A stretch of DNA of 64,000 nucleotides, from NCBI GenBank assembly GCA_025465475.1, contig JAODMR010000005.1, forward strand, positions 26,700 to 90,699. Reading direction: 5' to 3'. A model generated the notes under the pieces. It saw only the letters and a list, made by a program, of their open reading frames with translations, was not told the DNA's origin and made no database searches. Numbering within the stretch: position 1 is the stretch's first letter; each line of letters starts with the position of its first letter. A program made the position numbers and the translations under genes. Origin of the DNA: Micrococcaceae bacterium. GTDB taxonomy: Bacteria; Actinomycetota; Actinomycetes; Actinomycetales; Micrococcaceae. Below are positions 9,301-15,800 of the stretch, in pieces.

Positions 9301-9466
9301 CGGAAAAGAGATAGGCGTGATTCACCCTGTTTTTCTGCAGGGCGGCCATCAAGGGTTCGGTGACATGCTCCTGACCGATAACGTCCGCGAACGAGTCGGG
9401 ACGGTAACGGCGGTAGAGGGCGGTGGGTGCTGTCACAGGTAAAACCCTATCTGGTGCAACTGACAA
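6356..9466 (-). CDS. dnaX: DNA polymerase III subunits gamma/tau
   Basis: Clamp-loader ATPase of the replicative polymerase. Residues ~15-370 contain the AAA+ core: Walker A GPRGCGKTTSAR (~56-67), a zinc module CLNCAQGPTAVPCGQCASC, Walker B FIIDEAHM and the SRTH sensor/arginine-finger segment (TIRSRTHHY). Residues ~375-1036 are an unusually long Pro/Ala/Gly/Arg/Glu-rich tail interrupted by one folded island (~575-650, VLRRAWPDILDQLAKVKRSSWALV ... VLVLGFITDGLAGAF) that resembles tau domain V-like segments of Gram-positive DnaX. At 1036 residues it is near the long end of actinobacterial DnaX. I see no slippery A-run for programmed frameshifting. It lies just downstream of the SRP RNA gene on the same strand. 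Confidence 0.96.
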   Translation of the reverse strand: MSVAPDRVLPVTAPTALYRRYRPDSFADVIGQEHVTEPLMAALQKNRVNHAYLFSGPRGCGKTTSARILARCLNCAQGPTAVPCGQCASCIELARGGSGSLDVIEIDAASHGGVDDARDLRERATFAPVRDRYKIFIIDEAHMVTSAGFNALLKIVEEPPEHIKFIFATTEPDKVIGTIRSRTHHYPFRLVPPEPLMAYLGQLCDQEHVPVAPGVLSLVVRAGGGSVRDSLSVLDQLMSGAGPEGLDYELAVSLLGYTHASLLDDVVDALAAADAATVFRAVDRVIQTGLDPRRFVEDLLERFRDLIIVQAMPESAHAILRGMPEDQISRMQSQATLLGAAELSRSADVTNTALTEMTGATSPRLHLELLSARLLLPGAEKSERGMAARLDRIERRLSYGIPDREATSATAVDGPLATADGSQERPAARDESPERAGQTGAGTSSQPRVSTSDWPLEDRNTVGSGAQRNADTAASPSSSASTAALRPEPTRPERRESVPSAADHPVAGQREEERALGGQRTQESGGAPRSDSTLDSRGAGAGAGVGSGAERSTTRTSPQGPTAGGAQSGVEVLRRAWPDILDQLAKVKRSSWALVAPNATPLSFDGEVLVLGFITDGLAGAFGRGDHSDNLRTAIQKSLGINCRVTAAVNGASSADSSAEPGPKAPTDRAATASTAAASSTWASEHQETPRPGTGQQRTGQQETGQERTGPRGNADPFLGSGSNSGQPAVAQRIDRPVNGSGAGDRTSSAPQANRPDNQTRTRGGHEGAPTVDPDATPAALTPSQRPFTQPPSHAKRAANERTVEPEPRDRDTDEPPYFDEEPPSEWDVPPPDPGSTPQRRQQPPSVQQRPSGAAGRSQARSDSLAGRPSASEPPAEAGRARPEDYTWKPASAPLAEPGWGVVADAPDWATPDTGTTPAKGAAPRTTPAPAPAGTPAGRPEKAEQPESPRAPVTAAADAGAPPPATRRMSLYERLKNSPEAQAGRIATPARRPEAAPFVEDIPSADDETIEESGLVGKAAVERILGGRLIEERNIG

Positions 9467-9500
9467 TCTGCTGGCCGAAATCAGAGGTCAGGGAGAACGT

Positions 9501-9592
9501 AAAAGACCCCTCATGCACCCGCCAGAGCCCGCTTACCCTTGCTACCTTCCGGTCCTGGGGGAGTTCACAGGATGACGCCACATGAGGGGCCG
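9501..9592 (-). ncRNA. ffs: Bacterial small signal recognition particle RNA (4.5S-type)
   Basis: Read on the minus strand, the sequence begins GGCCCCTCATGTGGCG and ends CATGAGGGGTC followed by TTTT, so the two ends pair into one long hairpin. The apical part contains the conserved domain IV signature GGACCGGAAGGTAGCAAG with its GGAA tetraloop and the asymmetric loop that binds Ffh. The U-run at 9501-9504 is the intrinsic end. A -10-like TAAGCT (9604-9599) sits 7 bases before the 5' end. Location directly upstream of dnaX is common in actinobacteria. End positions are estimated to within a few bases. Confidence 0.95.
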
Positions 9593-9754
9593 TCATCCAG
9601 CTTACCCGAACTTTCGGGGGCATCCGCACAGCAGCAGGGCCAGTGGATGGGCATCGGTTCGCCCCGTCCGCGGCGCCTCTCTGCCGGGAGGGAAGGGCCG
9701 AAGAAACATTTTGTATTTTTTGGATTAGCTATGGACTACTGCGGTCATCCCCTT

Positions 9755-9790
9755 GTTACACTTGTCACGATGCATTGACAAGGTTGTAAC
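9755..9790. repeat. Imperfect inverted repeat in AT-richer intergenic DNA
   Basis: GTTACA-CTTGTCA (9755-9767) and TGACAAG-GTTGTAAC (9776-9790) pair over 13 bases with a 2-base bulge around CGATGCAT. It lies between the SRP RNA promoter and tRNA-Ser in a 500-base stretch with no convincing protein gene. It may be a regulator site or RNA hairpin; its partner is unknown. Confidence 0.6.
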
Positions 9791-9887
9791 GCATGCGGCA
9801 AGTTCGTGTTGACTGGGATCGCCTCCCCGGACCCGGACCGCCCGGCCTATTACCTGCAAGGGGTCTCTCTTCCGAAGGCCGCATCAT

Positions 9888-9926
9888 GAAGGGCGACAGG
9901 GCTTGAACGGGGCTCTGTCGCCCTTC
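9888..9926. other. Stable hairpin in the 9593-10099 non-coding stretch
   Basis: GAAGGGCGACAG (9888-9899) pairs perfectly with CTGTCGCCCTTC (9915-9926) across a 15-base loop. No T-run follows on the plus strand, so it is not a standard terminator. The rest of 9593-10099 contains no ORF with coding character; this hairpin and the inverted repeat at 9755 are the only structures I can point to. A small RNA or leader of the tRNA transcript is possible. Confidence 0.5.
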
Positions 9927-10099
9927 GCATGCGCCCAGTGCCGTCCGCAGCCAAGCCGAAGAGGCAGTATCGCAATGTTGTTCAGCCCTGCGGTCCGTGG
10001 TCGGACCGTGGACCAAAGACTGCCGTGTTCGCTGAGCCCGATTAGGAACATCGGGAAAAGTCCGGGTATCCTAGAACCTGCTCATCACGAGCAAGCACT

Positions 10100-10184
10100 G
10101 GAGAATTCGCCTAGCGGCCTATGGCGCACGCCTGGAACGCGTGTTGGGTTAACGCCCTCGGGGGTTCAAATCCCCCATTCTCCG
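10100..10184 (+). tRNA. tRNA-Ser (anticodon GGA)
   Basis: 85 bases with acceptor arms GGAGAAT / ATTCTCC, D-arm starting TCGCCTAGCGGCC, anticodon stem with CTGGAAC giving GGA at 10134-10136, a long variable arm (class II, TGTTGGGTTAACGCCCTC) and T-arm GGGGGTTCAAATCCCCC. The discriminator is G at 10184; CCA is not encoded. The long variable arm plus GGA anticodon identifies serine (UCC/UCU codons). Confidence 0.96.
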
Positions 10185-10199
10185 CATTCCCTTCGGGGA

Positions 10200-10236
10200 C
10201 AGAATGCCTCGGTCTTCGGACCGGGGCATTCTGCGT
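10200..10236 (+). terminator. Intrinsic terminator after tRNA-Ser with cTTCGg tetraloop
   Basis: AGAATGCCTCGGTC (10201-10214) pairs with GACCGGGGCATTCT (10219-10232), one T-G wobble, closed by the very stable TTCG tetraloop, followed by GCGTTTC. It is 16 bases after the tRNA. Confidence 0.85.
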
Positions 10237-10356
10237 TTCATCCCTCCAACCTCGCTGCTCATGGGCAAAATGTGACTCCTCCGGCGTTGTCGGCCCGACC
10301 TCCTTTGTGCTGACCGCTGGCGCAGGGCCGCACGCGAGGCGCCACAGTGCAGGACG

Positions 10357-11304
10357 TCAGGGGCTCGGTGGCACGCCGGGGCAGCCTGCACCCAGGGGGT
10401 TCTGCAAACAGTTGTCGGCATAGTTCTTGGTCTCTGCCCGCCAGACACTGACGGTCAGGGGAACTGAGGCGAAGCTGCCCTCACCGGGAATGGGCAGCGC
10501 AGGTCCACCATTGACGGCGTAGGTGCCGTGGAAGAAGGTGGTCAACGAAACGGCGTAGTCGCCGGTGGCCGCGTAGGCATGACTCGTCCCTGTGTTTTCG
10601 CCCCAACGAGCCCGTGGGAGGGGCGCTCCGGCTGCCGTGGTGGGGGCCAGCGAGCTGCCGTCGCCATAATTCCATAGGTAATGCACGGGAGTGGCAACTA
10701 TGTGGACCTGCTGAGCGAGCAACTCGATATCGAAGGTCTGCGTGGTGGCCTCGGCGTAGAAGTTGGTGTTGGCTCCGCGAAGCGTGTTGGGACCGGGTTG
10801 GCTGGCAACCGTTGCAGGCAGGACGGGCGAGTGCTCAAACGCCTGTTGGATCTGGGCAGCAATCTGGTCCAAGACATTACTCGGGTCCTCTGAGTAGATG
10901 CAGGACGGCGCATCAAGAGGGCGCCACTCCGGAGGTTCAAATCCTCGAGGAGTCCAAAACCAAAGGACAGGACGACCACCTTCAGCTGCCGTGCATTGTA
11001 TCGATCTAGCGAGACAAGCCTTGTCGAAATTGTTTTCTTCGATCAGACATAAGAACTCGTACTTGTACAGAAAAGGTCCGGGGTTAAAGCTTATTGGTAG
11101 GGTCCCCCAGTAGCCGCCGGGAATAGGATTCCAGGCGCCAGAACCAACACCGGTATCATCCCAGCCGTTATCAATGGGTGGTTCCGTGACATCCGCATAC
11201 ACGGGCTGGACCGAATAGAAAACAAACAGTGCAAGTACGGACACTATTGCCCAGAATTTCCCAATTTGGCTTGCGGGCGGATCAGGATGCCTTGCCGCTG
11301 ACAT
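10357..11304 (-). CDS. Secreted protein with a PKD-like domain
   Basis: About 315 residues from ATG 11304, chosen because GGAG precedes it and because the ORF's earlier start (11352) lies deep inside the upstream gene. A signal peptide is clear (IGKFWAIVSVLALFVFYSVQPVYA). The mature part has four cysteines in ~80-130 (FLCLIEE, KACLARSIQC, PSCIYSEDP) and ends with two more (NCLQNP, GCPGV). Residues ~215-290 resemble a PKD/immunoglobulin-like domain: YLWNYGDGSSL followed by TSHAYAATGDYAVSLTT, matching the WxFGDG...HxYxxxGxYxV pattern. Such domains act in surface or extracellular binding. It overlaps the upstream lipoprotein gene by 23 bases, so the two are probably translated together. Specific role unknown. 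Confidence 0.75.
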   Translation of the reverse strand: MSAARHPDPPASQIGKFWAIVSVLALFVFYSVQPVYADVTEPPIDNGWDDTGVGSGAWNPIPGGYWGTLPISFNPGPFLYKYEFLCLIEENNFDKACLARSIQCTAAEGGRPVLWFWTPRGFEPPEWRPLDAPSCIYSEDPSNVLDQIAAQIQQAFEHSPVLPATVASQPGPNTLRGANTNFYAEATTQTFDIELLAQQVHIVATPVHYLWNYGDGSSLAPTTAAGAPLPRARWGENTGTSHAYAATGDYAVSLTTFFHGTYAVNGGPALPIPGEGSFASVPLTVSVWRAETKNYADNCLQNPLGAGCPGVPPSP

Positions 11305-11950
11305 GCTCCGCCGTCCTCGTATTCCACTTTCCCTCTGTGTAACGCCCGACAAGTATGTCCGTTATCGGCGCTGTCGCTGGTTTCGTATCGGCGACCGTCC
11401 TATCTGCTCTGTAGTAGGCGATTGGTTCCTGATGGACGATAAGGATCACTTGATATTCGCTTTCAGGTGTTTCCTTAAAAGTGCTTTGGGCTGCTTCCAC
11501 GATCATCTGTCCACCGACGGTCCACCGGCCCTCGCTGTGCCACGGCACGACGCTGTCCTTTACCTTTGCGCACGTCTGGCAACCGGGGTCGGTGACAGCT
11601 TCGAGCGGCCCCATGTCGCCGGTCTCGTAGGCGTACGACAGAGTGGAATACCAGTACCGAGCGAAGGCCTCCAGCCCTTCCTTCGAAAACTCGTCAGCGA
11701 GCGGTGGTTTCACGGGAAGGGGAACGTTCTGCGCCGGTCCGGTGGCGTCGGCCGGTTTGTAGACCGCGGTGGTCGCCATCGCGGAGCTTGGTGGGGAGGA
11801 ACTGATGGCGGCGGAGGTGGACTGCGCGGCAGAGGAGGTCTCGGCGCTGTCAGGTGGACTGGCATTGGCCGTGCATCCCGAGGCTAGGGTCAACACCATC
11901 AGGAAGCAGACGACCGAGCGCCGCGCCTGTGAGCGCATGAAGTCCCCCAA
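11282..11950 (-). CDS. DUF6318-type lipoprotein
   Basis: 222 residues; MRSQARRSVV at residue 5 is an alternative start. A lipobox (LTLASGC, Cys ~26) predicts a membrane-anchored lipoprotein, followed by a Ser/Ala linker and a folded part: YKPADATGPAQNVPLPVKPPLADEFSKEGLEAFARYWYSTLSYAYETGD, then DPGCQTCAKVKDSV. This is the hallmark of a Micrococcaceae-restricted family that I recall as DUF6318, with a conserved CxxC. The fold recalls NTF2-like secreted proteins, and its role is unknown. It overlaps the downstream PKD-type gene by 23 bases. Confidence 0.75.
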   Translation of the reverse strand: MGDFMRSQARRSVVCFLMVLTLASGCTANASPPDSAETSSAAQSTSAAISSSPPSSAMATTAVYKPADATGPAQNVPLPVKPPLADEFSKEGLEAFARYWYSTLSYAYETGDMGPLEAVTDPGCQTCAKVKDSVVPWHSEGRWTVGGQMIVEAAQSTFKETPESEYQVILIVHQEPIAYYRADRTVADTKPATAPITDILVGRYTEGKWNTRTAEHVSGKAS

Positions 11951-12031
11951 ACCTTGAGAAGGTGCTGCTCAGAGTGGGTTAAAGGTAGCGCAGTTGCTCA
12001 AAAGGAGTCCAAGGTTTTCCACAGCCTCGGC

Positions 12032-12937
12032 TTACAGCAACCCCAGCCGCTGCAACCGGCTACGGGCTGCCAGCTCGCTCGGTCCCGTCCTGCCCAAGGC
12101 AGTGCGAATCAGGCGCAAAGTAACCTTGGTGGCCGACACCACGGGCAACCGAAGGAAGCCGACGCGCGGTGTGCGCAGCCGCAACATGGTCCGGTATTTC
12201 GGGTCGAGTGTGGCAACGGCCGCCGCAAACAGCACCCGGTAGCCCGGCCGCAGCATCGGGTGCAGCGGTGGGTTGCGGATGAATGCCACCGTTTCGGCGA
12301 CCCTGTCGTCGTACCGCAACTCGCCGGCGTCGTACCAGCGGTCCAGCGCGGCCCGCATTTGGCTTTCCGTTTCCGGCGGGTCCTGGACCCCCATCAGTCG
12401 GCCGGCCTGGGCCCACTCCCGCACATAAGCGTCCGGGCCACCAGGGATTCGGCTCCCGAAGGCTTTGTAGGAGGAAAGGAAGGCGTCAGTGAAGGCTATG
12501 TGTACCCAATGGAGCAGGTCCGGATCATTGGCGGCGTAGTCACGCTCGTTCCCATGGCCGTCAACGAACCGGCCGACGACTTTTTCATGCAGGCGCAGCA
12601 CCCAGTTTGAGGCGTCGCGGGCAGCGTCCTTGGACCCGTACGTCACGGTGAAGATCCATCGGATCGTACCTGCCAGCCTGCCCAGGGGGTCATCCTGGAA
12701 GCGGGAATGGTCGTACACGCCTGCGAGGGCTCCGGGATGCAGGGTCTGCATCAGCAGTGCACGGATTCCGGCGACGATAGTGGACATGGATCCGTGGACC
12801 GCCCACGCCGCAGAGCCCGGGCGGAAGTGTCCGCCGTCGTTCCCTTCCGCCAACCGGGGCACCCAGTCCGGGACGGCGTCGGCGCTTCCCGTGAACGTCC
12901 TCTTCAACTCCGCCTGCAGCGCGCTGAACATTCCCAT
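12032..12937 (-). CDS. MpaB-family oxygenase-like protein (DUF2236)
   Basis: About 301 residues. A strong Shine-Dalgarno AGGAGG (12952-12947) lies 9 bases before ATG 12937 and 3 before ATG 12943, so I prefer 12937. Motifs typical of the ER-bound oxygenase MpaB/latex-clearing-protein-like family are present: RPGSAAWAVHGSMSTIVAGIRALLMQTLHPGALAGVYDHSRFQDDPLGRL, then WVHIAFTDAFLSSYKAFG with the histidines expected to bind heme. Members oxidise lipids or polyisoprenoids, but most bacterial copies are uncharacterised. It has no signal peptide and stands alone. Confidence 0.82.
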   Translation of the reverse strand: MGMFSALQAELKRTFTGSADAVPDWVPRLAEGNDGGHFRPGSAAWAVHGSMSTIVAGIRALLMQTLHPGALAGVYDHSRFQDDPLGRLAGTIRWIFTVTYGSKDAARDASNWVLRLHEKVVGRFVDGHGNERDYAANDPDLLHWVHIAFTDAFLSSYKAFGSRIPGGPDAYVREWAQAGRLMGVQDPPETESQMRAALDRWYDAGELRYDDRVAETVAFIRNPPLHPMLRPGYRVLFAAAVATLDPKYRTMLRLRTPRVGFLRLPVVSATKVTLRLIRTALGRTGPSELAARSRLQRLGLL

Positions 12938-13055
12938 CGGCATGAACCTCCTGGTTCGGCCCAAACGTCGCGGGGCGTGATGTCCCAGGGCGTGACCTAA
13001 GCGCTCAACGGGCTGGAGCTGCCGGCCGTTCCCGTTGCCTTCCTGAAGGGAAGTT

Positions 13056-13976
13056 CTAGTCCTCCTCCGTCAGCACCATTTCCAGCCACTTCGCCAGGAA
13101 CGCCGCACCGGCGTCGTCGTGAATGACGTCGGCACCCAAACCGAGGTCAGCGGCGGTCAGAATCGGGTACGGCTTGGCCGGCACCCCATCGGCTGGCCGG
13201 ACGTCCACATGCTTGACCGCGTGGTCGTTGTGGTGGAGCCAGTCGGCCATCGCGTAATCGGTGCGCGAATCACCGACCGTTCGCCAGGCCTGCGGCTGGA
13301 TCCCCTCGGCGGCAAGCAGTTCGACGGCGCGGCTGGCGCCCAGATCCTTGCCGAGCCGGACGGACTCGATGTCGGTGGAAATGATGGTCGGGTCCACACG
13401 GAATTCGATGGGCAACCCGCCAGCCGGAGAGGAGCTGCCGGAGCCGTCCGCCACGGCGTGGTCCAGCATGACGACGCCGAGCCCGTGCTTGCCCATCAGC
13501 TCGAGGGCTTCGGCATCAAAAAGCTTCTGCTCCGCAAGGTAGTCCTGGTTGGATACGGACACCTGCTGCTCCACGGACACCATGGCGCGCTTGGTCTCGT
13601 CAAAAAACATGTGGGCGGCATAGTCCTCGGCCACCAGCCGGCGGATGTCGTCGCCGAAGGCCGTGGGTACCGCCAGCGACTTATCCACATGAATCGGACC
13701 CTGTCCATCAGCGCTGAAGCTGAACCACACGGCACCCTTTTCGCAGATCGCGTGGACCACGGTATGGGCGGGTATTCCCAGCTCGAGCATCGGCACCATG
13801 ACCTGGTCCCGGATAAAGGCGTCCGACCTGCCCGTGTTGAAGATGATCGGGACGCCTTCGGCAGCCAAGGCCACCAGGTCCTTGATGATTCGGGGGCGCA
13901 CCGTTCGGGAAACGGGGCTTGCGATGGGCCCGTCCACGTCGAGCAGCAGGGCGAGTGCGGGTGTCTGTACCGTCAT
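13056..13976 (-). CDS. HAD-superfamily hydrolase
   Basis: 306 residues from ATG 13976. The frame stays open to 14672, but that extension is antisense to the + strand pair at 14100-15048 and lacks coding character. Motif I is LALLLDVDGPIASP (nucleophile Asp ~12), motif II NTGRS (~56), and the C-terminal motif WRTVGDSRTDYAMADWL supplies the metal-binding acidic pair. The long cap (residues ~70-200) is of the Cof/sucrose-phosphatase type. It probably dephosphorylates a small metabolite; the substrate cannot be read from the sequence. Confidence 0.88.
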   Translation of the reverse strand: MTVQTPALALLLDVDGPIASPVSRTVRPRIIKDLVALAAEGVPIIFNTGRSDAFIRDQVMVPMLELGIPAHTVVHAICEKGAVWFSFSADGQGPIHVDKSLAVPTAFGDDIRRLVAEDYAAHMFFDETKRAMVSVEQQVSVSNQDYLAEQKLFDAEALELMGKHGLGVVMLDHAVADGSGSSSPAGGLPIEFRVDPTIISTDIESVRLGKDLGASRAVELLAAEGIQPQAWRTVGDSRTDYAMADWLHHNDHAVKHVDVRPADGVPAKPYPILTAADLGLGADVIHDDAGAAFLAKWLEMVLTEED

Positions 13977-14099
13977 GGATCCATCCTCGCAGGCGCGTTG
14001 GAAATGCGGCCAGCCGGGTCTGTCATATTGGGTGCCAGTCCGGACCGAAGCGGTGCGGCCAAGTTCCCATGCCGGGTGCTTTGTCTTTAGGCTGGACCA

Positions 14100-14400
14100 G
14101 TGATCTTCAAAGCAGTTGGCGACGGACGACCGTATCCGGACCACGGGTACCTGACTCCCAAAGACTGGGCTGCGGTGCCGCCCCGCCAGGTGCGCCTGGA
14201 CGAACTTGTCACGACCAAGACCACACTGGACCTTGAGGCACTGCTGGCTGAGGATTCCACTTTTTTCGGTGACCTGTTCCCGCACGTCGTTCAGTGGCAG
14301 GGAACAATGTACCTCGAAGACGGCTTGCACCGGGCCGTACGGACAGCCCTCCATCAGCGTTCCATCCTGCATGCCCGGGTCCTCGTGCTCGATGGCTGAG
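14100..14400 (+). CDS. Small ParB/sulfiredoxin-like fold protein
   Basis: 99 residues from GTG 14100; stop TGA overlaps the next gene's ATG (ATGGCTGA). It has VPPRQVRLDELVTTKTTLDLEALL near the start and HVVQWQGTMYLEDGLHRAVRTALHQR near the end. The second motif (xxxEDGxHRxxAA) is like the ParB-type nuclease/Srx fold, where it binds nucleotide phosphate. The unit is widely conserved in actinobacteria and is sometimes labelled as a VapB antitoxin, which I do not see supported. It is always-adjacent-looking with the LytR_C gene here; function unknown. Confidence 0.75.
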
Positions 14401-15048
14401 AGCCCCGAGCAGCCGCGACCCAAGCGGGAGCCGACCATGCTCCACGGGCACCATGTGGTGCGGGGCAGGGACCTTGACCGGGTATTCGGCCAGGAAAAGG
14501 AATTGGAAGATCCAATACTTTTCCGGCACCGGCTCATCCACGGGATCACCTTGACGGTCCTTGCGGCAGTTGTCGTTGCATCAGTGGTGCTGGCCGTCCT
14601 GTTCAGCAGGGGAGACCTGAAATGGGGGACGGCCGAAGCCACCAAGGCGGCGGTAACCTGTCCGTCGGACACGTATAACTACGGAACGCCGTCCGACATC
14701 CACATCCGCGTCTACAACGCCACGCGCAAGGAAGGGCTCGCCGCATCCGTGGCGGACGGATTGCGGCAGCGCGGCTTCGCGGTGGATGCCGTGGAGAACA
14801 AGACCACCGATTACAACGGAACGGCGGTCGTAGTGGCTGGCCAGGCGGGCAGAGGCGCCGCTTTCACGCTGCAGCGCAACATCCCCAACACGGATTTCGT
14901 GGCCGACGATAGGAATGATGCCGTGGTCGACGTCGTTCTGACGTCCGGCTTTGCCGACCTGGTGCCGCCTGAAGTAGTGGACACGGCACCCGGCCAGCTG
15001 TCCTGCCCGCGCTTGAGCCCTCCGCCATCCCCGACGCCGAGCCGCTAG
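14392..15048 (+). CDS. Membrane-anchored LytR C-terminal domain protein
   Basis: 218 residues from ATG 14392, overlapping the previous gene by 8 bases. Layout: a cytoplasmic charged segment (1-~50, HHVVRGRDLDRVFGQEKEL), one transmembrane helix (ITLTVLAAVVVASVVLAVLF, ~60-80) and an extracytoplasmic LytR_C domain (~105-190: IHIRVYNATRKEGLAASVADGLRQRGFAVDAVENKT, with the VxNatxxxGLA pattern). It has no catalytic LCP domain. Such stand-alone LytR_C proteins are thought to serve cell-wall assembly. It ends 4 bases inside the convergent TetR gene. The Pro/Ser tail is probably disordered. Confidence 0.88.
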   Translation: MAESPEQPRPKREPTMLHGHHVVRGRDLDRVFGQEKELEDPILFRHRLIHGITLTVLAAVVVASVVLAVLFSRGDLKWGTAEATKAAVTCPSDTYNYGTPSDIHIRVYNATRKEGLAASVADGLRQRGFAVDAVENKTTDYNGTAVVVAGQAGRGAAFTLQRNIPNTDFVADDRNDAVVDVVLTSGFADLVPPEVVDTAPGQLSCPRLSPPPSPTPSR

Positions 15049-15749
15049 GCGGGCTGCTGCAGTTCCTGCTGTGGAGGAAGGGCCCGGGACAGGGTGCGGC
15101 CGGTGAGCGGAGGAATGGGCGGAAAGGCACGGACCGGGCGGCCGCCATCAAATACGGCCCCGACGCCGGCCTGAATAAATCGGACGGTGCGGGCGATGTT
15201 TTCCTCCAGCTCCAGGTCGCCGTTGGTGATACCCCGTGACGCGCTGGCGGTCATTGAGCCGTGAATGAGTTGCGTCAGGCTGTCGATATCCGCTGGCGGT
15301 AGGTAGCCCTGGTCCATGCCGTCGCGCAGGATCCCCTGCAGCAGCGACGTCAGGTCGCCCACATGGACGGCAAGTTTGGCGAAGGATTCCCCTGACAACA
15401 CTGAGCGCATGGCTGGGCCGGGCGGAAGGTGGCGACGCGACAGGTCCAGCAACTGTGAGCGCACGTAGCGGGCCAGCCGGTCCACCGGATTCGCCAACTC
15501 GTCCAGTTCGGCCTTGAGTTCACTGAGGAACCGGTCGGTTTCGTCCAGGGCATAAGCCACCAGGAGTTGTTCCAGGTCCGCGAAGTAGTTGTAGACGGCT
15601 GTCCGCCCGACGCCGGCCTGCCGGGCCACGTCCGTCATGGTCAATCCGGGCAGCCCCCGGGTGAAGAGCAGCTCTCCAAAGGCGGTCAGGATCTTGCGCC
15701 GGGTCTGCTCACGTTGTTCCGCGTTGGTGGAGGCGGCTATCCGTGGCAT
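15045..15749 (-). CDS. TetR-family transcriptional regulator
   Basis: 234 residues. The N-terminal HTH (~15-60: RRKILTAFGELLFTRGLPGLTMTDVARQAGVGRTAVYNYFADLEQLLV) is a textbook TetR DNA-binding domain. The C-terminal ligand domain (~70-200) is helical with MRSVLSGESFAKLAVHVGDL; the tail is Pro-rich. Its target is unknown; the nearest divergent DNA is the 51-base gap to the MFS gene, which is on the same strand, so autoregulation or a distant target is as likely. Confidence 0.92.
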   Translation of the reverse strand: MPRIAASTNAEQREQTRRKILTAFGELLFTRGLPGLTMTDVARQAGVGRTAVYNYFADLEQLLVAYALDETDRFLSELKAELDELANPVDRLARYVRSQLLDLSRRHLPPGPAMRSVLSGESFAKLAVHVGDLTSLLQGILRDGMDQGYLPPADIDSLTQLIHGSMTASASRGITNGDLELEENIARTVRFIQAGVGAVFDGGRPVRAFPPIPPLTGRTLSRALPPQQELQQPA

Positions 15750-15800
15750 ATAGACACTTTAGCGCGAACTGTCAGTAAACGCTGATCGTACCGGCGTGGC

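Noticed and set aside
9888..9926. Intrinsic terminator
   Set aside because: No U-run after the hairpin on either strand and no gene ending just upstream, so I list it only as a structured element.
14100..14400. VapB antitoxin of a toxin-antitoxin pair
   Set aside because: No PIN-domain VapC partner; the downstream gene is a membrane LytR_C protein, and the motif is ParB-like.
13977..14672. Upstream extension of the HAD hydrolase frame
   Set aside because: Would run antisense through the ParB-like and LytR_C genes; the HAD motif I occurs right after ATG 13976.
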